Source: Flavobacteriales bacterium (GTDB lineage: Bacteria > Bacteroidota > Bacteroidia > Flavobacteriales_G > Salibacteraceae). From it: a DNA stretch of 64,000 nt. The DNA lies in assembly GCA_003499525.1 (NCBI GenBank), contig DNTB01000080.1:466-64465 (forward strand), written 5' to 3'. The position numbers and the translations under genes were made by a program. The notes under the pieces are model-generated. The model worked only from the letters and a program-made list of their open reading frames with translations, made no database searches and was not told where the DNA came from. This document shows, piece by piece, positions 50,389 to 59,930 of the stretch (its first letter is position 1; every line of letters starts with the position of its first letter).

Positions 50389-51817
50389 TTTTTTCTTCCT
50401 TTTCTTCGTTGTAGAAAAGATCTAGTGCAACTATTACAGCGATAAAACCCCAAAACGGTATAGCCGCTTTGTCATAATCGAGGAAATTGTTCAAAAAACC
50501 ATGAGTGAGGTACGTCGTAAGCCCCAGGATGGTGCCCATCAATAGCATTCTCACCTCGCGGTTTTTTACCTGATAGTACTTAGCAAGTCCGCGATAGTAA
50601 ATAAGAACAATAAGTCCCAACCAAATGAGCAAACCCGGCACACCCTGTTCGGTCAGTATGCTCAGATATTCGCTATGAGCATTACCACTATCACCGAAGT
50701 TGGTCGAAATTACTGTTAGGTTTGCTGAGCTCTGATAGGGAGCATAAAGAAATGAATATGTCCCAGGGCCCTTGCCAAAAAAGGGAGATTCATTGAACAT
50801 TTTTAAGGCGGCAGACCACCGATTCAATCGCTCCAGATTACTTGCATCCGTAGCTACATTGGAAATAGATTGAACATGCTCGGTAAGGTCTCCTTTAGCA
50901 TCCTGACGGTTCTTCTCGAGCTTTTGCATTAGAGGTACCCAGGAAAGATAAATAGCTACAGCCATCGACAATGCCAATAATGCAAGCACCCACACCCGAA
51001 GTTTTAGCTTAATAACAATATAAACCGCAAGAGCTACTGCAACACTTACCCATGCAGCCCGGGTATATGAAAAGATGAGCCCTACCAGAAATATGAGCAG
51101 GAAAAAAGTCGAAAAAAGAAACCTATTCAGGTTGTTCTTGTCGTAAAATACAAATGATGTAAGCACTGGAACATACATGGCGATGATAGCCCCATAGGAA
51201 GTATGATCTTTAAAAAAAGGCTGCATTACCCAATGCGCAGGATGATCCTCGAATCCCCGAACATAGTGGCGGTATACGGTATAGCCAATTACGCCAGCCA
51301 TTGGAATGATATAGGCCCAATAAAAACGATAGATATTCTTCTGTTTAGTAAAAAGTAGAATTCCTCCAAAGAAGAAAGGAATAATGAACCAAAGCTTAGC
51401 TACTAAAAATTTAATGGAAACCCCTGGAAGTGAGCTTGTTAGGGACGAAATAAAAATCCAGGTCAGGAAGGTAATAATGGCTATCGATACAGGGTGTTTC
51501 ATTCCAATAGAAAAAATCTGATGATCAATAATTCCTTTGAAAATAAGCACCAGCATAGAACCAAATAGCAGCGGTTCGGTAGGAAGTGTGATGCCAAATC
51601 CCATCCCTACATCATCAAAATTCACGGAAAATGGCACGAGCAGTGCAATAAAAATCAACAACAGGTCCAGCCTGTAAATAGCCATAAAAACTATGACCAA
51701 TGCAAAGGGAATGGCCATAAAAAAATACATCTCCTGATAAAGGAAAAATGCATTAAGCATGATAAAAAGCCCAATGATTTCAAGGAAGATATGTCGTTCA
51801 AAACGCCTTGAAAACAT
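50372..51817 (-). CDS. O-antigen ligase family protein (WaaL/Wzy-type)
   Basis: 481 residues with about 12 membrane helices and a large periplasmic loop (about 285-370) containing RLNRWSAALKMFNESPFFGKGPG, the region typical of the Wzy_C/O-antigen ligase family. It would attach or polymerise surface polysaccharide at the outer face of the inner membrane. Cluster order on the minus strand is flippase, chain-length protein, then this gene (1-nt gap). Confidence 0.87.
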   Translation of the reverse strand: MFSRRFERHIFLEIIGLFIMLNAFFLYQEMYFFMAIPFALVIVFMAIYRLDLLLIFIALLVPFSVNFDDVGMGFGITLPTEPLLFGSMLVLIFKGIIDHQIFSIGMKHPVSIAIITFLTWIFISSLTSSLPGVSIKFLVAKLWFIIPFFFGGILLFTKQKNIYRFYWAYIIPMAGVIGYTVYRHYVRGFEDHPAHWVMQPFFKDHTSYGAIIAMYVPVLTSFVFYDKNNLNRFLFSTFFLLIFLVGLIFSYTRAAWVSVAVALAVYIVIKLKLRVWVLALLALSMAVAIYLSWVPLMQKLEKNRQDAKGDLTEHVQSISNVATDASNLERLNRWSAALKMFNESPFFGKGPGTYSFLYAPYQSSANLTVISTNFGDSGNAHSEYLSILTEQGVPGLLIWLGLIVLIYYRGLAKYYQVKNREVRMLLMGTILGLTTYLTHGFLNNFLDYDKAAIPFWGFIAVIVALDLFYNEEKEEKTKPST

Positions 51818-51818
51818 C

Positions 51819-52862
51819 CTACTGTTCTCTGGAAGAAGGGCTAAAACGCTTCAGGTTTTCTAATATTAAGATCGCAATAATGGCTAAAACTATCGCTGAA
51901 AAAGTTGAAACCACAACAATAAGCCAGCGAATAGGATATGCCTTTTTCTCTGAAGGTACAGCATAATTTACCATAAACTTCCAGGAAATACTCTGCGTGG
52001 CATCCACCTTGAGTTCATCATATTTTGATTTAAGCAGCATCAACCTTCCACGCAGATAACCAAGGTTTTGAGACATGGACATGTATGAAGATCCGTACTC
52101 AGCTATCGTATCCAATTTTGATTGCATGATCGCTTCTGTCCGACTATCATTGTCTGCAATAGCCTGATAATATATGCTAACTAACCGCTCTGCCTGTCGC
52201 TCGTAGGTATGCACCCCTTTCTTTCGTATAAAAGTGAGTGAATCATCCAATGTCTGTATGTATTCCTGAAGCTCTGAATACTCATTTTCCACTACTTTCA
52301 GAGCTTCATTTGCGCGGGTTTGGACCATCTCATTTCTGATCGAATCCACTAAAGCAGCAATGGCATTGGCTAAATCGGCTGCCATGATTGAGTCACGGTC
52401 CAGTACTTCAATTTTTATAGAATTGAACTCCGTACGACGGAATGAAACGTTGTCCTCCCACATTTCCTGCAGCTCGGTATTTGCAAAACGCTCGCCCGGA
52501 TCAATATCATAATGCTGCATCAAACCGAATTTTTTCCAAATACGATATTTGATACGATCACTATTCAACAATTGGAGCATTGCTTCAGCCTGATCCTCAG
52601 CTCCCAGCGTTGTAATATCATTCTTTGCCTGAGAATCCTGTGTCATTATACCCTTTGAAAGGGATGAGTTATGGGCAGGGAAGAATACCGCTGTCGACTT
52701 ATATTTTGGTGGAATAAGAAGTGCTACCACAGAAGATACGATTGCTGCACTTATCGCAACAATGATCAAAGGTTTACTATATTTCAGCAAGAAGAAAATC
52801 AGGTTGCCGGAATTCAACTGGTTGTTGACTATATCCCCCTTATTCAGATTGTTTTCATCCAT
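51819..52862 (-). CDS. Wzz/GNVR-type polysaccharide chain-length determinant
   Basis: 347 residues. One membrane helix at about 30-52, then PPKYKSTAVFFPA (Wzz signature), a long periplasmic coiled-coil region (about 160-290), then a second helix at about 308-332. No tyrosine-kinase domain is fused. It should set chain length or co-polymerise with the neighbouring flippase and ligase. The start ATG begins 45 nt after the flippase stop. Confidence 0.88.
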   Translation of the reverse strand: MDENNLNKGDIVNNQLNSGNLIFFLLKYSKPLIIVAISAAIVSSVVALLIPPKYKSTAVFFPAHNSSLSKGIMTQDSQAKNDITTLGAEDQAEAMLQLLNSDRIKYRIWKKFGLMQHYDIDPGERFANTELQEMWEDNVSFRRTEFNSIKIEVLDRDSIMAADLANAIAALVDSIRNEMVQTRANEALKVVENEYSELQEYIQTLDDSLTFIRKKGVHTYERQAERLVSIYYQAIADNDSRTEAIMQSKLDTIAEYGSSYMSMSQNLGYLRGRLMLLKSKYDELKVDATQSISWKFMVNYAVPSEKKAYPIRWLIVVVSTFSAIVLAIIAILILENLKRFSPSSREQ

Positions 52863-52907
52863 GTCCTTGACGGTAAATTGCGCAAAAGTAGAAATAATTG
52901 GTACCTG

Positions 52908-54350
52908 TCATTCACCCCTTTTAACAAGTGCTGACAATTGACGGAGATCGAGAATACGGAGCAACATGGCAAATCCTAATCCGAGGATATTGAAAACCAA
53001 GAATGAAATGATTCCTTTTCCAACATACTCACTCATTATCACTAGTACTCCGGTTCCTATCACAAAGGCTGTAAATCTAAGAAATACATAAACGCCATAT
53101 TTCAATTTGAATTGCAGCCATGTGGCCGAAACTTGAAGAAATACTACAAGAATACTGGTAGCCAGTGTGGCCCAGGCGGCTCCCTCGATACCCAATACTG
53201 GTATGAGAAAGTAATTCATTAGTAGATTGAGAATCATCGCATTAAATGCTACAATATTGAGGTACCTTAAACTTCCATTAGCCGTCAGCAGCGTTCCAAA
53301 AATATAGGATGCTGCCATGGGCACAAATGTGGCAATCAGTATGGGAAGTACCGAGGCGGTCTCTGCCACTTTTTCATCAAAAAGAAAATCCATCAAATCA
53401 AAACTGTAATAGGCCACTCCAGTGGTAAAAATGATTGCCGGAGCCAGCAAAAGCTTTGATGCAAGTGTTAGAAGCTCATTTATTCTTTCTCCGTTCGCCA
53501 GCATCCTTGAAAAAATGGGATACAACAAATTGGCAAAAAGAAAAGCAAACATCACCGCCATCTCCAACAATCTGTACGCCTGAGCATAAATTCCTGATTC
53601 CTGAGCTCCATTAGGCAGCAGGTGTTCTATCATTACCGCATCTATTTTGAAATAGATTGTCATAATAAGAGCAAGCATGGCATGAGGAAAACTGCTCCTG
53701 AATATGAATTTCAAATCTGCAGAATTGATATTAATCTTTACAAGACCCGAATGAGAAATGATCACAGTTAACGCTAAAAGAGCGCTGACCAGATAGGCCA
53801 ACCCCTGGGCGTAAGCAAACCATTCAATTTGGAATTTTTGGTTTGTTATACCTCCCCAGAGCAGTAAACCACATAAGATGATCATGATCAAACGATCAAG
53901 AACCGACAATATGCTATCTACAACGAAAAGATGTAATCCGGCAATATTGGCCCTCAGGTATAGCAGAAAGGACATCAATACCTGATTTATTCCAACCAAA
54001 AGGAGCAAATACAAATAGTAATCCGAGTATTTCATGATGTATTTCCCAACCGAAAACACCGTAGTGAGAAAAACTACTCCCAAAACCAGCTTTAGGATGG
54101 CAAGCGTGAGAAAATACTTGGAAACCATATCTTCTTTTCTTGCCACATTCCGGTTTTGAAAATTGTTTATTCCAAAATCTAATAGAAGCTGAAACAAGAA
54201 CGAGAAGTTGAGCATAGCAAAATACACCCCATAAGTTTCTGGCCCGACAGCTTTTTGAACAGAAACACCTATTCCCAATACCCAAAAGGGTTTGATCAAC
54301 AGGTTGAGCAACAATAAAAGACCAAGGTTGGTGATGAACTTCCTTTGCAC
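52908..54350 (-). CDS. Polysaccharide flippase (Wzx/MATE-like)
   Basis: 480 residues with about 14 membrane helices, starting LGLLLLLNLLIKPFWVLGIGVSVQKAVGPETYG, here cited by its key part KAVGPETYGVYF (about 31-42), typical of the polysaccharide-synthesis flippase family. It carries lipid-linked repeats across the inner membrane. The start is GTG. Its promoter box is at 54424-54431. Confidence 0.88.
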   Translation of the reverse strand: MQRKFITNLGLLLLLNLLIKPFWVLGIGVSVQKAVGPETYGVYFAMLNFSFLFQLLLDFGINNFQNRNVARKEDMVSKYFLTLAILKLVLGVVFLTTVFSVGKYIMKYSDYYLYLLLLVGINQVLMSFLLYLRANIAGLHLFVVDSILSVLDRLIMIILCGLLLWGGITNQKFQIEWFAYAQGLAYLVSALLALTVIISHSGLVKININSADLKFIFRSSFPHAMLALIMTIYFKIDAVMIEHLLPNGAQESGIYAQAYRLLEMAVMFAFLFANLLYPIFSRMLANGERINELLTLASKLLLAPAIIFTTGVAYYSFDLMDFLFDEKVAETASVLPILIATFVPMAASYIFGTLLTANGSLRYLNIVAFNAMILNLLMNYFLIPVLGIEGAAWATLATSILVVFLQVSATWLQFKLKYGVYVFLRFTAFVIGTGVLVIMSEYVGKGIISFLVFNILGLGFAMLLRILDLRQLSALVKRGE

Positions 54351-54397
54351 AACAGTATATGTAGTTCAGCGAAAAGCGCCATTGCCAATCGGAAAAC

Positions 54398-54405
54398 TAC
54401 CTTTG
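54398..54405 (+). promoter_or_regulatory. Promoter -7 box (TACCTTTG) for the spermidine-synthase-like gene
   Basis: Exact TAnnTTTG match on the plus strand; predicted leader about 30 nt to the TTG start at 54439. Confidence 0.42.
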
Positions 54406-54423
54406 CCTGGTTTAAAGCAACTG

Positions 54424-54431
54424 CAAAATTA
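54424..54431 (-). promoter_or_regulatory. Promoter -7 box (TAATTTTG) for the flippase operon
   Basis: Exact TAnnTTTG match on the minus strand; predicted start about 54420, leaving a leader of about 70 nt. It overlaps the transcribed leader of the divergent gene, so the two promoters face past each other within 88 bp. Confidence 0.4.
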
Positions 54432-54438
54432 ACACAGC

Positions 54439-55875
54439 TTGAAAAGAGAGAACAGATTGTTGATCGTGGTTTTTATCTCAGGCTTCGTTTTAATGGTTTT
54501 TGAGATTGTAGGCTCAAGGATTATTTCTCCATATCTGGGCAGCTCAACCGTAACCTGGACTGCCATCATAGGTAGCATATTGACCTTTATGTCGCTGGGT
54601 TATTGGTATGGCGGACGAAAAGCAGATGAGAATGAATCTTTTGAATATCTGCAGAACGTCCTACTCACCATTGGGGTGCTTTTGCTTGGCATGAACCTGA
54701 CTAAAGGTATCGTTCTGGAGTTTATTTCAAACTACAGCAATAATTTGATCTTCAAAAGCTTAGTTTCATCCATCCTCTTATTTGGAGGTCCATCATTCCT
54801 TCTTGCATTTGTTTCTCCATATGCTATTCGACTTTGCTTGCGGAGTGCTGATGAATCGGGAAGAGTTTCAGGTAAAATTTATGCGATATCGACACTTGGA
54901 AGCATTCTGGGAACTTTCATGAGCGGCTTTTTTCTCATTGCATGGATCGGCACCAATAACCTCGTCTGGTTGCTTGCAATACTAATTAGCATTGCTGCCT
55001 TCATGGTCAAACCAAAAGTTCCTCTGACCCTCCTTATAGTGTTTGCCATACTTCTGGTAGGTAATATTTACCGAGCATCAGCAGCCAATGAATTCATCGA
55101 TATAGATACAAACTACAACCGTGTTTATATCTATGATCAGGTATATGACGGGGAAGAAGTGCGGGACCTCTATCTTAACGGCGACTTACATTCCAGAATC
55201 AACCGAAACGATCCGACAATTCTTGCACACGGATACGGTTACTATTTCGATTTATTCGACTTCTACCGGCCCAACTCAAAGGATGTTTGCATGCTGGGAG
55301 GAGGAGCCTTCGCTTATCCACAGCATTTCCTCTCCATTTTTCCTGATAAAAGAATTGACGTTGTTGAAATAGATGATGGACTAACCGCCATTGCAGAAGA
55401 GTATTTCATGCTTCAGCAAAATGACAGACTCAAGATATTTAATGAAGATGCCCGCACATTTGTGAACGATTGTTCTGAAAGCTACGAAGTTGTATTGTAC
55501 GATATAGCCAATACACGAAGGAGTGTGCCTTTTTACATGACCACTAAGGAAGCTTTTAGCTCTATTTCCGACATGCTGGTTGAGGACGGTATCATGATTT
55601 CAAATTTTATTGCCAGCACAAAGGGAGGACATGGAAAGTACCTTTCTAGTGTGACTAAAACTCTGATTGAGATCTTTAAAGACGTACGCGTTTATCAAAC
55701 GAGTGATTTCCCAGTGGGCAATTTTATTGTCGTTGCGGGTAAAATGAATTTGCCGGAAGATCCGCCTTTTCATCCAAAAGTGGACCTATCGGAAAGAATT
55801 GAACCACAAAAATGGAATGGGCTTACGCTTAGGGATAATTTCGCACCGGTGAACTACATGATGGCATACGAATGA
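54439..55875 (+). CDS. Membrane-fused spermidine synthase-like protein
   Basis: 478 residues. The N-terminal half has about 6-7 helices (FEIVGSRIISPYLGSSTVTWTA near 25), as in fused MFS/spermidine synthases. The C-terminal half (about 215-460) is a Rossmann methyltransferase-like domain with MLGGGAFAYPQ and VVEIDDGLTAIAEEYF, the decarboxy-SAM or SAM binding site. Real polyamine synthesis is uncertain in such fusions. TTG start. It overlaps the next glycosyltransferase by 4 nt. Confidence 0.82.
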   Translation: MKRENRLLIVVFISGFVLMVFEIVGSRIISPYLGSSTVTWTAIIGSILTFMSLGYWYGGRKADENESFEYLQNVLLTIGVLLLGMNLTKGIVLEFISNYSNNLIFKSLVSSILLFGGPSFLLAFVSPYAIRLCLRSADESGRVSGKIYAISTLGSILGTFMSGFFLIAWIGTNNLVWLLAILISIAAFMVKPKVPLTLLIVFAILLVGNIYRASAANEFIDIDTNYNRVYIYDQVYDGEEVRDLYLNGDLHSRINRNDPTILAHGYGYYFDLFDFYRPNSKDVCMLGGGAFAYPQHFLSIFPDKRIDVVEIDDGLTAIAEEYFMLQQNDRLKIFNEDARTFVNDCSESYEVVLYDIANTRRSVPFYMTTKEAFSSISDMLVEDGIMISNFIASTKGGHGKYLSSVTKTLIEIFKDVRVYQTSDFPVGNFIVVAGKMNLPEDPPFHPKVDLSERIEPQKWNGLTLRDNFAPVNYMMAYE

Positions 55876-57014
55876 AGATTGCAGTAAACACCAGACTTCT
55901 TCTACCTGATAAACTTGAAGGAATAGGCTGGTTTTCTTATGAGACCCTGAGACGGATCGTTGAAAAGCACCCTGAACATGAGTTCCTTTTCATTTTCGAC
56001 AGAAGTTATTCCGAGGAGTTCATATTCGCTAAAAATGTAACCCCTGTGGTAATTCGTCCTCCAGCAAGACACCCATTTCTATACTATCTGTGGTTTGAGT
56101 GGCTTGTTCCTCCAGTACTCAGAAAGAGAAAAGTAGATCTGTTGGTTTCTCCGGATGGCTATTTATGCCTAAATAGCGAGAAACCTCAACTGGCTGTTAT
56201 TCACGACATAAATTTTGAGTATTACCCGAAATACATCCCCTGGGTCTCGCGCAAATATTACAAGTACTTCTTTCCAAAATATGCCCAGAAGGCTCTTCGA
56301 ATTGCTACAGTTTCTCAGTTCTCCAAAGAAGATTTGGTCGGGCAATATGAAGTGAATCCGGAAAAAATTGACGTCGTCTACAATGGTGTCGATCCCATTT
56401 ACAAGCCCATTTCACGGAATGAAATAGAAGCAACCAGAAAAAAGCTGAGTAGTGGGCTCCCGTATTTCATTTTTGTCGGCAGCATTCAACCCCGCAAAAA
56501 CCTTATTCAAATGTTCCGTGCATTTGATCGTTTCAGGAAAGAATGTAACAAGAAAATGATATTGCTTGTAGTGGGTGAAAAGCGTTGGTGGACCAAGCCC
56601 ATGGAACGAGCATTTAGTGAAATGGAGTTTAAGGCAGATGTTGTTTTTACGGGACGACTCTCGCAGGAAAATCTGGCTAAGGTTATGGCCTCTGCACACG
56701 CTCTTGTATATGTCTCATTTTTTGAAGGGTTTGGAATACCCATTCTTGAAGCTATGAGCTGTGATGTTCCGGTGATCACCTCAAATATTACTGCAATGCC
56801 AGAAGTAGCGGGGGATGCGGCGGCTTTTGCGAGTCCATTCGACCCCGAGTCTATCAAAAATGCAATGATGCGCGTAGCCACCGATGATGAAAGAAAAAAA
56901 CGGATGATAGAAGCAGGTCGTAAAAGACGAGAGGAATTTTCCTGGGATAAAACGGCAGACCTGCTATGGAACAGTATTGAAAAGACGTTTTCTGATGCTG
57001 GCAAGAAGCTTTAG
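55872..57014 (+). CDS. Family 1/4 glycosyltransferase
   Basis: 380 residues, GT-B fold. N-terminal domain with MKIAVNTRLLLPDKLEGIGWF (key part NTRLL, 6-10), the central PYFIFVGSIQPRKNL (about 196), and the C-terminal nucleotide-sugar motif FEGFGIPILEAMSC (about 283-296) with the E-x7-E pair. Cytoplasmic sugar transferase, probably for a surface polysaccharide or lipid given the cluster nearby. Ends 20 nt inside rnhB. Confidence 0.93.
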   Translation: MKIAVNTRLLLPDKLEGIGWFSYETLRRIVEKHPEHEFLFIFDRSYSEEFIFAKNVTPVVIRPPARHPFLYYLWFEWLVPPVLRKRKVDLLVSPDGYLCLNSEKPQLAVIHDINFEYYPKYIPWVSRKYYKYFFPKYAQKALRIATVSQFSKEDLVGQYEVNPEKIDVVYNGVDPIYKPISRNEIEATRKKLSSGLPYFIFVGSIQPRKNLIQMFRAFDRFRKECNKKMILLVVGEKRWWTKPMERAFSEMEFKADVVFTGRLSQENLAKVMASAHALVYVSFFEGFGIPILEAMSCDVPVITSNITAMPEVAGDAAAFASPFDPESIKNAMMRVATDDERKKRMIEAGRKRREEFSWDKTADLLWNSIEKTFSDAGKKL

Positions 57015-57597
57015 TGGTCTTGAATCTGAAGCTGGATGCGATGAGGCCGGTAGGGGATGTCTTGCAGGTCCAGTCGTAGCGGCTGCTGTAATTGCTCCAA
57101 ATGCCTTTGATGCAGAGGGCATTGATGATTCAAAAAAACTATCTCGAACAAAAAGAGCACAATTGGCGGTCCGAATCAAAGAGGAAACGATTTGGGCCAT
57201 TGGAGTTTGTTCTCCTGAAGAGATCGATAAAATCAACATTCTTAAAGCCTCTTTTCTTGCTATGGAACGTGCAATTCGAAAACTGGATTATACTCCTCGT
57301 TATCTTATCATTGACGGAAACAGGTTCAGCACAGAACTCAATATTCCTTTCCATTGTATCGTGAAAGGAGATGCCAAATATGTTTCTATAGCAGCGGCAA
57401 GTATCCTTGCCAAGCATCATCGCGATCAGCTAATGCTAAAGTATCACACGCAATACCCTGATTATCAATGGAATACTAATTTTGGATACCCCACAGTTTC
57501 GCACAGAAAAGGCATAAAGCAGTTTGGTATTACTCCATTACATCGTAAAACTTTCAGGTTATTGCCGGATCAACTAGCTTTAAAACTGAATTCATGA
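56995..57597 (+). CDS. rnhB: Ribonuclease HII
   Basis: About 200 residues. Catalytic acids are visible in GCDEAGRGCLAGPVVAAAVI (Asp/Glu pair near residue 16), in LIIDGNRF (about 103) and in SILAKHHRD (about 134). It removes ribonucleotides from DNA. The ATG at 56995 overlaps the glycosyltransferase end by 20 nt; an ATG at 56977 is also possible. Its stop overlaps the cyclophilin start by 4 nt. Confidence 0.96.
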   Translation: MLARSFSGLESEAGCDEAGRGCLAGPVVAAAVIAPNAFDAEGIDDSKKLSRTKRAQLAVRIKEETIWAIGVCSPEEIDKINILKASFLAMERAIRKLDYTPRYLIIDGNRFSTELNIPFHCIVKGDAKYVSIAAASILAKHHRDQLMLKYHTQYPDYQWNTNFGYPTVSHRKGIKQFGITPLHRKTFRLLPDQLALKLNS

Positions 57598-58385
57598 ATC
57601 CTCACTTAATTAAGTATGTAGTTCCATTTATGCTACTTTTCCTGCTAACCGACTGTTCTGGTGACCCTGTAAAACAGGAAACCTCGGTAAAAGAGAAAAA
57701 AACAGTCAAAAAGAAATCAAAGAAAAAGGCCAAAAAAAAGAAGAAAGATATCGTCATCACGAATGAAAATGCGGTCGATTTTTTTACCGAATACGGAAAA
57801 AAGAATCCGGAGACCGTAATTCGGCTGAGCTCATCCTTTGGCAACATCGATATCGAGTTATTTACCAATACCCCGATTCACCGGGCGAATATTATCTACC
57901 TGACCAAGAGAAAATATTTCGATTTAACACAGTTCTACCGGGTATCCAAAAATTTTGTGCTGCAGGCCGGTAATAGCGATGAGACGGACACGCAGGCCAT
58001 GAGAGCAAAAATCGGGCACTACACTTTACCTGCGGAATTCAGGGAGGCAAATCGCCATTTCTACGGTTCAGTAGCCATGGCTCGACGCTACGATAAAAAT
58101 CCTACTAAAAGGTCATCTCCCTATGAATTCTATATCAATCTGGGTAGAAAGTTTAGTGCGGCAGAGATGAAAGGACTCATGCGTGAAACCGGGTTGGAAT
58201 ACCCTGTAGAGCAGAAAAACAGATACATAAACGAAGGAGGAAACCCATCATTAGATCTTCAGCATACAGTAGTAGGAAGAGTGATTCGTGGAATGGACGT
58301 AGCACTAAAAATCAATGAAGTTAAGGTAGACGGAACGGAATGGCCATTGAATGAAATTCCGATAACAGTCAGAGTTGTTCGATAA
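57594..58385 (+). CDS. Cyclophilin-type peptidyl-prolyl isomerase lipoprotein
   Basis: 263 residues. The signal peptide ends LLTDC (lipidated Cys21). A very Lys-rich linker (about 33-53) precedes the cyclophilin domain (about 75-263) with FGNIDIELF, FYRVSKNFVLQAGN and HTVVGRVIRGMDV. It folds proline-containing proteins in the periplasm. The usual Trp/Phe pocket is partly changed, so activity may be low. The poly-Lys linker may bind peptidoglycan or polysaccharide, by inference from charge. Confidence 0.9.
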   Translation: MNPHLIKYVVPFMLLFLLTDCSGDPVKQETSVKEKKTVKKKSKKKAKKKKKDIVITNENAVDFFTEYGKKNPETVIRLSSSFGNIDIELFTNTPIHRANIIYLTKRKYFDLTQFYRVSKNFVLQAGNSDETDTQAMRAKIGHYTLPAEFREANRHFYGSVAMARRYDKNPTKRSSPYEFYINLGRKFSAAEMKGLMRETGLEYPVEQKNRYINEGGNPSLDLQHTVVGRVIRGMDVALKINEVKVDGTEWPLNEIPITVRVVR

Positions 58386-58449
58386 GTCAGTCAACTGTTC
58401 GCTCAACGTCTACAGTACCAGACTATTAAAAAGTTGACCAATACGGTCG

Positions 58450-58487
58450 AAAAAAACAGCAGGGCAAACGAAAATGCTCACCCTGCC
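58450..58487 (-). terminator. Terminator of the MbnP-like gene
   Basis: On the minus strand GCAGGG and CCCTGC form the stem around a 16-nt loop, followed by TG and a run of seven T. It lies about 30 nt beyond the MbnP-like stop codon. The neighbouring 58386-58449 holds only a short weak hairpin. Confidence 0.7.
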
Positions 58488-58514
58488 AGTATGGTTAAAT
58501 CATCCTTTGCATTT

Positions 58515-59288
58515 CTATTTTATCTCCAGAAATGTGACGTTGGTGTAGAAATCTGTAGCCATTGCTTTCGCCTCCGGACCCGGAGTATCAATACTATTCC
58601 TGCTACTAACCCCTGGCGAAGAGTGCCATAATCTGGCCGGGTTAGCTCTGAATACTAAAGTAGGGGTGGCAATAGAAGGTCCAACAGCCGCAATATTACC
58701 CCCAAGAGTAAAAGTCCTCTGCATTACAAGATTGTCCTCACCTGAGTATCCCCCAAGATGAAAGGAAAATGTTCCATCACTGCTCTGCGGTGATAAACCT
58801 TCAGCTTTAAGCATAATATATCCGTTGGTCCAGTCCCAAAACATTCCCATATTTGGTAAGAGATCTCCGGTTTGTGGGCCGGACACATTCCGTGCACTAT
58901 CGACTCCAAATAGAAACTCCATTTCTGTATAGTTCCCTTCAGGCACTTCTGTTATAGTAAAATAATTCTTGTTAATGCACGTAGCACAAACAAGATGATA
59001 ACTCTCAGGCTCAGACCACCAGGTGCCGTCTTCATTTTTCAATCGAACATTGGATACATAAAATGAAAACTCTGTGAAGGTTAAAGTATCGCCTGTTTTT
59101 GGATGTCTCAACTTTAAGTTGACATCCCAGGGTACCCCGGAAGAACCGAAAACGTAGTTAAATTCTACCTTAACATCTCCCCACTGGGGTATTGGTATGG
59201 GTATATCTTCTTCCTTTTCGCAAGAAGAGCATAGCATTAGTGCTATCAGCATAAATGCCGAGATTATCAGTTTGTTTATAATTCGCAT
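58515..59288 (-). CDS. MbnP-family copper-associated lipoprotein
   Basis: 257 residues from ATG 59288. Lipobox at LCSSC (about Cys22). The beta-rich body matches MbnP: VKVEFNYVFGSSGVPWDVN, FTEFSFYVSNVRL, and GYIMLKAEG. A CATC pair near residue 105 is unusual. MbnP homologues bind copper outside the cell and often pair with an MbnH dihaem peroxidase; none is visible here. A small Cys-rich protein gene lies upstream in the same direction. Confidence 0.83.
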   Translation of the reverse strand: MRIINKLIISAFMLIALMLCSSCEKEEDIPIPIPQWGDVKVEFNYVFGSSGVPWDVNLKLRHPKTGDTLTFTEFSFYVSNVRLKNEDGTWWSEPESYHLVCATCINKNYFTITEVPEGNYTEMEFLFGVDSARNVSGPQTGDLLPNMGMFWDWTNGYIMLKAEGLSPQSSDGTFSFHLGGYSGEDNLVMQRTFTLGGNIAAVGPSIATPTLVFRANPARLWHSSPGVSSRNSIDTPGPEAKAMATDFYTNVTFLEIK

Positions 59289-59367
59289 GATTTGTGATTT
59301 AAGCTGTGAATACAATTTTTAATAATGATACAATCCCGCCTCTACTAAAGCAGGCCGAAGTTGAATC

Positions 59368-59754
59368 TTAAATAATCTTCACATTAAGCTCGGGGGGTAC
59401 AAAAATTTGATTGATGAAATCTGAATAAAGAAAAACATCGGTGTAGGGTTTCAATTTGATTAAAGAAACCTGAAGAATGCAGTTTAAGTGTGAAATACGA
59501 TTCAAAACGGCCTCAATTTCTAAAGCTTTAGTCGTAGTAGAGGGTAAGTTTGGTTTCTGATCGTTATTCTTATTCTCTTCAAAAATACTCTCGATTTGAC
59601 ACTTTCCATTGCAGGAGGTGATGGGTTTATCCTTGTTTTCACACAATTCCTGAGCATAGTAATCCTGGCGTACGAGATAATCTCCAATAGTCACAAACCG
59701 AACAATAGACGGTGTGCAATACAAAAAGATCAGGATTACCGCGAAAATTTTCAT
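59368..59754 (-). CDS. Small Cys-rich membrane protein, possibly metal binding
   Basis: 128 residues from the ATG at 59754. An N-terminal membrane helix (about 2-20) is followed by YYAQELCENKDKPITSCNGKC, cited here by its key cysteines C41, C51 and C55 in the pattern C-x9-C-x3-C. The C-terminal half is variable. Short Bacteroidota proteins with ELCENKDKP and CNGKC are familiar to me beside metal-related genes, but no function is known to me. The 79-nt gap to the MbnP-like gene, same strand, suggests linkage. Confidence 0.7.
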   Translation of the reverse strand: MKIFAVILIFLYCTPSIVRFVTIGDYLVRQDYYAQELCENKDKPITSCNGKCQIESIFEENKNNDQKPNLPSTTTKALEIEAVLNRISHLNCILQVSLIKLKPYTDVFLYSDFINQIFVPPELNVKII

Positions 59755-59861
59755 TTCAGAAAAAGAATATCCTGTGAATTTACGGATACTTTGCCTATGA
59801 TGCATCAAATGAAAATCACTTTAAAAGCACAACCTAAGGTATGATTTAGAAGGAGTAGTAG

Positions 59862-59897
59862 AATGGTAAAAGGGGTTTAACTCCTCATTTTACCATT
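59862..59897. other. Ten-bp hairpin between the Cys-rich and PnuC-like genes
   Basis: AATGGTAAAA and TTTTACCATT form a perfect stem with an inner GGGG/CTCC pairing. A smaller hairpin, TCCGC/GCGGA, follows at 59902-59919. Neither has a clean T run in the direction of the minus-strand operon, so a terminator role is doubtful. Confidence 0.45.
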
Positions 59898-59930
59898 AGA
59901 TTCCGCACTACTTAGCGGATTCAGTAATTC

